Positions 24,471 to 31,735 of a stretch of 40,927 bases of DNA are shown here, in pieces. The translations under genes were made by a program, and so were the position numbers. The stretch comes from CAZDDA01 sp964568045 (lineage in GTDB: Bacteria > Bipolaricaulota > Bipolaricaulia > UBA7950 > UBA9294), in assembly GCA_964568045.1 (NCBI GenBank), contig CAZMOL010000004.1, forward strand, positions 1 through 40,927, given 5' to 3'. Positions within the stretch are counted from its first letter, which is position 1. Every line of letters starts with the position of its first letter. Under the pieces are notes generated by a model. That model saw nothing but the letters and a program-made list of their open reading frames with translations. It did not search any database and was not told where the DNA came from.

Positions 24471-26546
24471 GTGGAGTCTATGTTCCACGAGTGGGGCCCA
24501 CTGATCGAGCGGTATGGGTTCAGGCTTCCTCACCATGGATTGGCGAAGACGGCCAAGGAGGCCTCTCAGATTGCTCAAGAGATCGGTTTCCCTGTCGTGC
24601 TGAAGATCGCCTCACCGGACATTATCCACAAGATTGACGTGGGAGGTGTCGAATTGGATGTCGCCTCTCCAGATCAGGCCGAAGCGGCCTATGAGCGCAT
24701 TATGACTTCGGTCAGATCAAAGGCTCCAAGAGCTCTAATTGAGGGGATTCGGGTCGAAAAGATGTGCGCGAAGGGCTACGAGATCTTTGTGGGACTGGAG
24801 CACAATGCGCAGTTTGGCCCGATCATCGTCTTTGGATCTGGGGGTATCTTTGCAGAGGTCTTGCAGGATGTAGCCTTCCGCGTCCTCCCGATTGACAAGA
24901 GAGAGGCAGAGCAGATGATTCAGGAAATCTCTGGCTACAAGGTGCTGCAAGGATACAGGGGCCTGCCCGGCGTAGCTGATCAACTGCTGGTTGACCTGCT
25001 CCTACGCGCCAACAGTCTGGCAATGGATCATGCAGATCGTCTAATCGCGATCGACTTGAACCCAATTCTTGTAGTTGGAGAAGAGCACTGGGTTCTCGAT
25101 GCAAAAGTGGAGATGAGAAAGAGTGCGAGGGCTTCCTCGGAATCCCTCCCTGATACGGAGCATCTGGATTTGTTTTTCAATGCTCGGTCGGTCGCAGTAG
25201 TTGGAGCGTCGGGAAATCCCGCGAAGATTGGACACAGCATAGTCGATAGCTTGCTACACCAGGGGTACCGAGGGGCAATCTACCCCATCAATCCGAAGCA
25301 GGGACAAGTCATGGGATTGGCCGCTTATCGGGCTGTGAGTGAGGTGCCGGGGCCAATCGATTTGGCGGTCGTGGCGATTCCACTATCTGGCGTGCCCGAA
25401 GTCATCGGGGACTGCGCACACAAGGGTGTTCACAACATGGTCATCGTTTCGGGAGGAGGCAAGGAGTTGGGGGAGGAGGGGTTGAGGCTTGAGCGCGAAA
25501 TAGCCGAGGCTGCAGACAAGAACGGCGTTCGCATCGTAGGGCCAAACTGCATCGGAGTCTTCAACGGAAAGAACCGCCTCGATACCTTCTTTCAGACCGG
25601 CGAGCGCATGGTGCGACCAAAGGCCGGAAAGATCGCTGTGCTCACGCAGTCGGGAACAGTAGGAACAACACTTCTGGAATACGCAGCCGGACTTGGGGTC
25701 AGCAAGTTCGTCAGCTACGGGAATCGACTAGACGTCGATGAAGCAGACTTACTCGCCTATCTGGGCGAGGATCCCGAAACAGAAGTTGTGGCCTGTTATA
25801 TTGAAGGGCTGAACGACGGCAGGAAGTTTCTCCGCGGTGCTCAGAACGTAACGTGTCGAAAGCCCCTCGTGGTATACAAATCCGGCCGGACACCACAGGC
25901 CGCCAAGGCGTCGATCTCGCACACCGGCTTCTTCGGAGGAACATACGGGCCTTGGCAAGGAGCGTTCGCCCAGGCGGGGGTGATTGCGGTAGACAGTCTT
26001 GAAGCCCTCTTTGCTGCTGTCAAATCCCTTGTCATGCAGCGACCAGCTCGGGGAAACAGGGTGGCCATGATCAGCAATGGCGCAGGACCGATGGTCCAAG
26101 CGATGGATCTTTTCGACTATTACGGTCTGCAATTGGGACAGCTGACGGAAGGGACACTCAATCGCATGAGACAGGACTATCCGCCCTATTTTGTTGTGCA
26201 GAATCCCGTCGATGTCACTGGCTCTGGGAGTGCCGGTGACTACGCTCTTGGCATCGAAGCCCTTCTCGATGATGGTAACATCGATGTTGTGATGCCCTGG
26301 TTTGTGTTCCAAGACCCGGCCCTAGGTATGGAGATCGTCGAGGTCCTTTCGGATCTGTGCAGAAGGCACGAAAAGCCGATCGTCTGTGGGTCGATGGGCG
26401 GGCCCTACACAGAGCAGATGTCGGCACGAATCGAGGCGGAAGGAATCCCTGTGTTCCACTCAGTTTCCGATTGGGTCGTGGGTGCCTGGTCCTTGTGCGA
26501 GAATGGCCAGCGGCGTTTCGGGAGAGAACGAGGAAAGAACAACTAA
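24471..26546 (+). CDS. ADP-forming acyl-CoA synthetase (acetate-CoA ligase type), beta-alpha fusion
   Basis: Converts an acyl-CoA with ADP and phosphate to acid, CoA and ATP, a fermentation energy step. In 691 residues the ATP-grasp (beta) part comes first, about 1-225, with the swinging histidine motif IIHKIDVGGVEL. The CoA-binding Rossmann part follows (SVAVVGASGNPAKIGHSI), then the ligase domains with LTQSGTVGTTLLEYA and the phosphohistidine site SHTGFFGG. The commoner fused order is alpha then beta, so this is the reversed arrangement. Start is GTG 24471, 7 bp after GAGGTGA; ATG 24480 is the alternative. The stop overlaps the etfB start (TAATG). Confidence 0.9.
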   Translation: MESMFHEWGPLIERYGFRLPHHGLAKTAKEASQIAQEIGFPVVLKIASPDIIHKIDVGGVELDVASPDQAEAAYERIMTSVRSKAPRALIEGIRVEKMCAKGYEIFVGLEHNAQFGPIIVFGSGGIFAEVLQDVAFRVLPIDKREAEQMIQEISGYKVLQGYRGLPGVADQLLVDLLLRANSLAMDHADRLIAIDLNPILVVGEEHWVLDAKVEMRKSARASSESLPDTEHLDLFFNARSVAVVGASGNPAKIGHSIVDSLLHQGYRGAIYPINPKQGQVMGLAAYRAVSEVPGPIDLAVVAIPLSGVPEVIGDCAHKGVHNMVIVSGGGKELGEEGLRLEREIAEAADKNGVRIVGPNCIGVFNGKNRLDTFFQTGERMVRPKAGKIAVLTQSGTVGTTLLEYAAGLGVSKFVSYGNRLDVDEADLLAYLGEDPETEVVACYIEGLNDGRKFLRGAQNVTCRKPLVVYKSGRTPQAAKASISHTGFFGGTYGPWQGAFAQAGVIAVDSLEALFAAVKSLVMQRPARGNRVAMISNGAGPMVQAMDLFDYYGLQLGQLTEGTLNRMRQDYPPYFVVQNPVDVTGSGSAGDYALGIEALLDDGNIDVVMPWFVFQDPALGMEIVEVLSDLCRRHEKPIVCGSMGGPYTEQMSARIEAEGIPVFHSVSDWVVGAWSLCENGQRRFGRERGKNN

Positions 26547-27349
26547 TGAAACGACTGTTGGTGTTGGTTAAGCAGGTCCCTGCTACAGAGAACGTCAAGA
26601 TGGACGAAGAGACGGGCACGATGATACGGACCGGTATTGAGGCCGTGATCAACCCACTCGATCTCTACGCGGTGGAGGAAGCGATCCGGATCAAGGAACA
26701 AAACAACGGAGATGTACAAGTGAGCGTCGCCTCGATGGGCCCACCCACGGCCGCCGAAGCAATTCGAGAAGCCATCGCGATGGGTTGCGACGAGGGCTTT
26801 CTGATCTGTGGTCGTGAGTTCGCCGGTGCAGACACGTGGGCAACTGCGTACGCGTTGAGCAAAGCTGTTTCTTACCTCGATACGTTCGATCTCATTCTCT
26901 GCGGGGAGCGAGCGACCGATGGAGAGACGGGGCAAGTTGGTCCGATGGTAGGGACGATGCTCGGTCTTCCCGTCCTTACATATGTAAGTCGAATCGAGTC
27001 CAACAATAGGGACAGTTTGGTCGCGCACCGGGCGATCGAAGGCGGCTATGAGGTAGTCCAATGCCCCCTGCCTGCGCTGGTGAGCGTGGTCAAGGAAATC
27101 AACGAGCCGCGTCTGCCAACCTTGATGGGCAAAATGACTGCCCGGCGAACGGAGATTCCTGTGCTCACTGCCGAGAAGATCGGAGCGGATTGTACCTGTC
27201 TTGGGCTGAGTGGATCACCCACGCGGGTGGTTAAGGTCTTCTACCCGACACTGACGCGCGCCGGGGAGGTCATATCCACAGAGACCGCATCGTTGGAGGA
27301 TTGCGTCGATCGACTCATACAGTTCCTACAATCCGCCGAGATCATTTAG
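26546..27349 (+). CDS. etfB: Electron transfer flavoprotein beta subunit
   Basis: Half of a heterodimeric flavoprotein passing electrons between a flavin dehydrogenase and NAD or ferredoxin. The 267 residues begin MKRLLVLVKQVPATENVKMD, a typical EtfB start, with conserved INPLDLYAVEEAIRIKE and the nucleotide-binding segment LCGERATDGETGQVGPMVG. A longer in-frame extension upstream lies inside the CoA-ligase gene and is not part of the protein; this ATG overlaps that stop. It is 16 bp from etfA. Whether it binds the second FAD of bifurcating Etfs or AMP cannot be settled by eye. Confidence 0.94.
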   Translation: MKRLLVLVKQVPATENVKMDEETGTMIRTGIEAVINPLDLYAVEEAIRIKEQNNGDVQVSVASMGPPTAAEAIREAIAMGCDEGFLICGREFAGADTWATAYALSKAVSYLDTFDLILCGERATDGETGQVGPMVGTMLGLPVLTYVSRIESNNRDSLVAHRAIEGGYEVVQCPLPALVSVVKEINEPRLPTLMGKMTARRTEIPVLTAEKIGADCTCLGLSGSPTRVVKVFYPTLTRAGEVISTETASLEDCVDRLIQFLQSAEII

Positions 27350-27365
27350 GGGGTAAAGCATCGTT

Positions 27366-28385
27366 ATGGACTGTGGTGTTTGGGTGTTGGGGGAAGAGCG
27401 AAACGGCACGATTCACTCGGTTTCCTACGAACTACTGGCCTGGGGGCGGGGCCTGGCAGACAAGCTGGGAGAAGAGCTAACGTGCGTCATCCTGGGACAG
27501 TCCGTGCTCGACCAGGCGCAAGAACTTATCTATTGTGGGGCGGACAAAGTCTTAGTGGTTAACCACGCGGATCTCGGCATCTTCCGTGTGGATCCGTACG
27601 CTCGTATTCTAGAGGCTCTGATCGCGCAGTATCGCCCGGAGATTCTGCTTGCTTCCGCAACAACCATGGGACGAACCGTGATGCCGGTCTTGGCCGCAAG
27701 GATTCACACAGGACTCACTGCGGACTGTACAGGGCTGGACATAGATGCAGAAGAGCGCTTGTTATTGCAGACCCGTCCTGCCATTGGTGGAAACGTGATG
27801 GCGACCATTAAGACACCCAAGCATCGACCCCAGATGGCGACGGTGCGACCCAAATCGAAGCGGCCTCTTCCGCGTGATCCTGCACGGCAAGGAGAGATCG
27901 TTGAGGAACGGTTTGACGAGAGTCTTTTGACCTCTCGAGTGGTTCGCACAGGGTTTGAGCCGGACACGACAAGCGATGCACCTATTCAGGACGCCGATAT
28001 CGTTGTCGCTGGCGGTAAGGGATTCAAGAATGCAAAGGGTTTCGCCCAGGCCTTTGAGATTGCCAAAAGAGTTGGCGGAGCAGTTGGAGCTTCACGGACT
28101 GCAGTGGATCAGGGGTGGGTGCCTTACTCGCATCAGGTTGGCCTTAGTGGCAAGTCGGTCACGCCGAAGCTCTACATGGCGCTGGGGATCTCCGGTTCTC
28201 CAAACCACCTCGCGGGCATGTCCTCGGCAGAGGTAGTCGTGGCGGTCAACAAAGATCTAGAAGCGAACATCTTCAAGGTTGCGGACTTTGGAATCGTAGG
28301 GGACCTTGGCGAGATCATCCCGGTTCTTCTGGAACGCTTGGATCGGCCGAGTATGCAACTGCCTAAGGAAGGTTCGCTCAAATGA
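27366..28385 (+). CDS. etfA: Electron transfer flavoprotein alpha subunit
   Basis: Partner of EtfB, carrying the mobile FAD. In 339 residues the N-terminal domain begins CGVWVLGEERNGTIHSVSYELLAWG. The C-terminal FAD domain has GGAVGASRTAVDQGWVP, HQVGLSGKSVTPKLYMALGISG, and NHLAGMSSAEVVVAVNKD. The usual AIQH before LAGM reads SPNH here, a change worth noting. Unlike LctC of Acetobacterium woodii there is no N-terminal [4Fe-4S] ferredoxin domain. It overlaps the following dehydrogenase gene (ATGA), which is strong evidence of a complex. Confidence 0.94.
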   Translation: MDCGVWVLGEERNGTIHSVSYELLAWGRGLADKLGEELTCVILGQSVLDQAQELIYCGADKVLVVNHADLGIFRVDPYARILEALIAQYRPEILLASATTMGRTVMPVLAARIHTGLTADCTGLDIDAEERLLLQTRPAIGGNVMATIKTPKHRPQMATVRPKSKRPLPRDPARQGEIVEERFDESLLTSRVVRTGFEPDTTSDAPIQDADIVVAGGKGFKNAKGFAQAFEIAKRVGGAVGASRTAVDQGWVPYSHQVGLSGKSVTPKLYMALGISGSPNHLAGMSSAEVVVAVNKDLEANIFKVADFGIVGDLGEIIPVLLERLDRPSMQLPKEGSLK

Positions 28386-29794
28386 CCAAGTACGAAAGAG
28401 TAACCCGGGATGTGGTGGAGCAACTACAACGGATCGTCGGTGAGCGAAACGTTATCTGGGACGATTGCGACCAGCTCGAGCCCTACGGGAAGGACGAGGC
28501 AGGGGCGCTGTATGCAGCACTGCCTGAGGTGGTCGTGAAGCCAACTAATACCCAACAGGTCAGTGATATTGCGAAATTGGCAAACCGCGAGAAGATACCG
28601 GTGACACCACGGGGAGCAGGGAGTGGTCTTGCTGGTGGGGCGATTCCGCTTCACGGAGGAATTGTGCTGTCGTGTGAGAAAATGAATCGCATACTCGAAA
28701 TCGACACGGTGAACCTGGTGGCCGTTGTAGAACCTGGTGTGGTCACAAACGACCTCTGCCGACTGGTTGCTGAGAAAGGGCTGTTCTACGCAGGCTATCC
28801 GATGAGCGTGGAATCAAGTTTCGTTGGCGGAAACGTCGCCTGTAACGCCGGTGGAGCCAAGGTGGTCAAGTATGGTGCGACAGCCGCGCATGTACTTGGC
28901 CTTGAAGTCGTTCTTCCGTCCGGAGAGATCATCCAGATGGGCGGCAAGCGTCGCAAGGACTCAAGTGGCTACAGCCTTCTTCGCTTTTTCATCGGCTCAG
29001 AAGGAACACTCGGTGTATTCACCAAGATCTACCTGAACCTGATTCCGGAGCCCGGTCGGGTAGCCGACCTCTTGGTTCCATTCAGAACGGTTAAAGACGC
29101 AATCTACGCGGTGCCCAAGGTAATGATGGCCAGTAAGGAGCTTCCTGTTGCGGTCGAATTCATCGACCGACTATCAGTCGCTCATTGTTCAACCTACGCA
29201 AATTCGACGCTTCCGTATCAAGATGAGGCGGGTGCGTACTTGATCTTGCAGCTCGAGGGGCGAACGAAGGAGGATCTGCAGGATGTCTACGAGATGGGCG
29301 GCAATGCGTGCCTGGAAAGCGGTGCGTTGGAGGTCTTTGTTGCCGACAACAAGTTTGCCTCCGAAAGAATTTGGACCATGCGCCGCAATTGGCTGGAAGC
29401 CCTCAAAGCAGTCGACCCGTATGTGAGCACCGGAGACTTCGTTGTTCCTCTGTCAGAGATTCCGCTCATGATGGAAAAGGTCAACGAACTCTCAGAGCAA
29501 TATGGTGTTGATATTCCTTGCGCGGGGCATGCAGCGGACGGAAACATCCACCCTGCACCGCTGAAGCCCGCAGACGTGTCCCCCGACCGTTGGAAGAGCA
29601 TGGTGGAAGAGATTCTAGAGTGCATAGCACTGGAGGCCGCTAAGCTTGGCGGAGCCGTCAGCGGTGAGCACGGAATCGGGTTTGTGAAGAAAGAGATCCT
29701 ATCCAAAACGAAAGCCAGCGAGGTTGAGGTAATGCGCAAAATCAAATCCGTCCTGGACCCGAACATGATCATGAACCCAGGGAAATTGTTCTAA
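28382..29794 (+). CDS. FAD-linked 2-hydroxyacid dehydrogenase (GlcD/LctD family)
   Basis: Flavoprotein of 470 residues oxidising a 2-hydroxyacid such as D-lactate or glycolate. The PCMH FAD-binding domain reads VVVKPTNTQQVSDIAKLAN, TPRGAGSGLAGGAIP and FVGGNVACNAGGAKVVKYG. The C-terminal FAD-oxidase domain ends with GHAADGNIHPAPLKP, SGEHGIGFVKK and NPGKLF. Co-transcription and ATGA overlap with etfA give the EtfBA-LctD arrangement of lactate dehydrogenase/Etf complexes, which can drive lactate oxidation by electron confurcation. Whether the substrate here is lactate is inference; the neighbouring CoA enzymes leave other 2-hydroxyacids open. Confidence 0.92.
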   Translation: MTKYERVTRDVVEQLQRIVGERNVIWDDCDQLEPYGKDEAGALYAALPEVVVKPTNTQQVSDIAKLANREKIPVTPRGAGSGLAGGAIPLHGGIVLSCEKMNRILEIDTVNLVAVVEPGVVTNDLCRLVAEKGLFYAGYPMSVESSFVGGNVACNAGGAKVVKYGATAAHVLGLEVVLPSGEIIQMGGKRRKDSSGYSLLRFFIGSEGTLGVFTKIYLNLIPEPGRVADLLVPFRTVKDAIYAVPKVMMASKELPVAVEFIDRLSVAHCSTYANSTLPYQDEAGAYLILQLEGRTKEDLQDVYEMGGNACLESGALEVFVADNKFASERIWTMRRNWLEALKAVDPYVSTGDFVVPLSEIPLMMEKVNELSEQYGVDIPCAGHAADGNIHPAPLKPADVSPDRWKSMVEEILECIALEAAKLGGAVSGEHGIGFVKKEILSKTKASEVEVMRKIKSVLDPNMIMNPGKLF

Positions 29795-29843
29795 CGGAGC
29801 CTCCAGCAGCCACTGTAAAAAGACCGCAAAAGGAGAAGAAGAA

Positions 29844-30626
29844 ATGGTGGGGGCACAGAAAGAAATTGTCGTTGAGAAAAAGAAACACATTGGGTGGATT
29901 ACTCTCAATCGTCCCGAGGACAAAAACACTTTCACGGCGAGCTTTGCGAAAGAATTGAATTCAGCCCTGTGCGAGCTCGACAATGCGCGTGATATTTGGG
30001 TTCTCGTACTTCGAGGGGCTGGAGAGCATTTCTCCGTTGGCATTGACGTGAAGGAACTAAAAGCGAGAAAGCATCAAGAATATCGTGAGTTGATCTGCTC
30101 AATGAATGAACACTACCACATAATTGCACGGATGAAGAAACCGATTATCTCATCGGTAAGAGGCTATGCGCTGGCAAATGGTGCTGGCCTTGCCCTTTCT
30201 TGCGACTTCACGGTCGCGTCGGAGGACGCAAAATTCGGTACTACTGCGATAAATCTGGGCCTGAGTTGTTTGGGGCCGGCTGTACCGCTTGCACGGCTAG
30301 TTGGTCCTAAGAAAACACTCGAATTAATTCTGACAGGGAAGATAATCTCGGCAGCCGATGCGGAGAAACTAGGATTAGTAAACATGGTCGTACCTGACAA
30401 GGAACTAGAGGAAGCCACACTTAGACTTGCTGATGATCTGACTTCTAAGAGTCCCTTAGCCGTACAAGCAGGGAAGACAGGGGTCTACCAGATGATAGAT
30501 CTTCCTTATCACCAATCTCTTGACTATTCTGGCGAGCTTTTCGCGTCTCTGTGTTCTACGGGAGACGCCCAAGAGGGGATAAGTGCATTTTTGGAGAAGC
30601 GAAACCCTATCTGGAAGGGAGAATAG
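29844..30626 (+). CDS. Enoyl-CoA hydratase/isomerase (crotonase) family protein
   Basis: Crotonase-fold protein of 260 residues acting on an acyl-CoA. The oxyanion-hole segments are readable: GEHFSVGIDVKEL near 60-75 and VRGYALANGAGLALSCD near 105-122. Both glutamates of classical hydratase are absent: the first position reads GAGLAL and the second FGTTAINLGLSC instead of FGxPE. The pattern resembles ECHDC3-type members, so the activity may be isomerase, thioesterase, decarboxylase or something else. ATG lies after AAAAGGAG. GC content is lower than in the etf genes, suggesting a separate origin. It is the last gene of the catabolic run. Confidence 0.88.
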   Translation: MVGAQKEIVVEKKKHIGWITLNRPEDKNTFTASFAKELNSALCELDNARDIWVLVLRGAGEHFSVGIDVKELKARKHQEYRELICSMNEHYHIIARMKKPIISSVRGYALANGAGLALSCDFTVASEDAKFGTTAINLGLSCLGPAVPLARLVGPKKTLELILTGKIISAADAEKLGLVNMVVPDKELEEATLRLADDLTSKSPLAVQAGKTGVYQMIDLPYHQSLDYSGELFASLCSTGDAQEGISAFLEKRNPIWKGE

Positions 30627-30632
30627 CCCTTG

Positions 30633-30647
30633 GGAACTTTGAGTTCC
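30633..30647 (+). terminator. Weak hairpin after the crotonase gene
   Basis: GGAACT (30633-30638) and AGTTCC (30642-30647) make a perfect 6-bp stem with loop TTG just after the stop. No U-tract follows, so at most a weak transcript end. A T7 run near 30804 has no stem before it. Confidence 0.3.
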
Positions 30648-30853
30648 GAATCAACTGAGAAAAGGAGCTGAAGCTTAAAGAAGTCGCCCTGGAAGTGTGA
30701 TCTGGTCTACAAGACAATCTCTTCCCGTTTCAGTAGAAGCATTAGTTACCTTGAAACCCAGTCCTGCAAGCGGTTGGTACAATTGCAACAAAGGATTGGC
30801 TCTTTTTTTCCGGAGCGTGCTTCTAGCATTAAAATGAATCTGTGGGTGGTTCG

Positions 30854-31735
30854 ATGAGTCTTCGATTATCGTCCTGGCTTGACCTAATCAACACGTTTCA
30901 GTTTGGAGTTCCAGCGATCAGCGCGGTCTATGCTGTCCGCGGCAGCCGATGTGCCTTGATCGACACCGGAACCTCCCGCACTGCGACCAGACTGAAGGAA
31001 CAGCTTCGATCGATCACCCCACATATTGTCTTGTTGACCCACATCCACCTCGACCACGCAGGAGGCGTGGTGGCACTCGCCGAGGCGTATCCCGAGGCCA
31101 CGGTATACGTTCACGAACGCGGGGTGCGACACCTGGTGGATCCGACTCGGCTCAATACGGGAGCCCGTGCCGCAGCGGGGCAGTTGGCTGATCTCTACGG
31201 CGAAATGGAGGCGCTATCTTCGGAGCGGATCGAGATCCTCCACGATGGGGACAAGATCGATCTAGGGCAAGGGAAACTCATCGAAGCCATTGCCACGCCG
31301 GGCCACGCGCCTCACCACCTCTGCTTCTTCGAGAGATCCAATCGGGCGCTCTTCTGCGGTGACGCAGTGGGCATGTGGCGTTTCGGCGAACACATCCCGG
31401 CAACCGTGTCCCCGAGCTTCGCTTTGCAGACAAGCTGCCGTGATCTGGACCGACTCAAGACCTATCATCCGAAGACCCTTTGCTTTCCCCATTTTGGTCA
31501 ATCCGACCACGCGATGAAGGTACTCGATCAGTACGGATCGATCCTGCGGGAGTGGGTCGAGGCGATTCGGACGCGTCGTCACGATGACCGATCTGACGCG
31601 CTCCAAACTGATGAAGATGTTGTCGATGCCGTGCTCAGCCAGCCGCGATTCAGGGTGCTCAGCGAGCCGCTTCGATGGGAGGTGGCGATGTTTGTACGCG
31701 GCGTCCTGCACTATTTGGACCGTGATGTCGGATGA
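30854..31735 (+). CDS. Metallo-beta-lactamase fold hydrolase
   Basis: Predicted dinuclear-metal hydrolase of 293 residues, glyoxalase II/lactonase-like. The signature THIHLDHAGG is present, with later ligands in ATPGHAPHHLCF (His), FCGDAVGM (Asp) and FPHFG (His). A C-terminal helical extension follows, with an FLxxx pattern (ILREWVEAIRTRR). Start is taken as ATG 30854; an in-frame GTG at 30842 is possible. Its TGA overlaps the priA-like ATG (ATGA), so the two genes are coupled. Substrate unknown. Confidence 0.87.
   Translation: MSLRLSSWLDLINTFQFGVPAISAVYAVRGSRCALIDTGTSRTATRLKEQLRSITPHIVLLTHIHLDHAGGVVALAEAYPEATVYVHERGVRHLVDPTRLNTGARAAAGQLADLYGEMEALSSERIEILHDGDKIDLGQGKLIEAIATPGHAPHHLCFFERSNRALFCGDAVGMWRFGEHIPATVSPSFALQTSCRDLDRLKTYHPKTLCFPHFGQSDHAMKVLDQYGSILREWVEAIRTRRHDDRSDALQTDEDVVDAVLSQPRFRVLSEPLRWEVAMFVRGVLHYLDRDVG

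Noticed and set aside
30800..30812. T-rich run near 30804 as an intrinsic terminator
   Set aside because: No stem precedes it.
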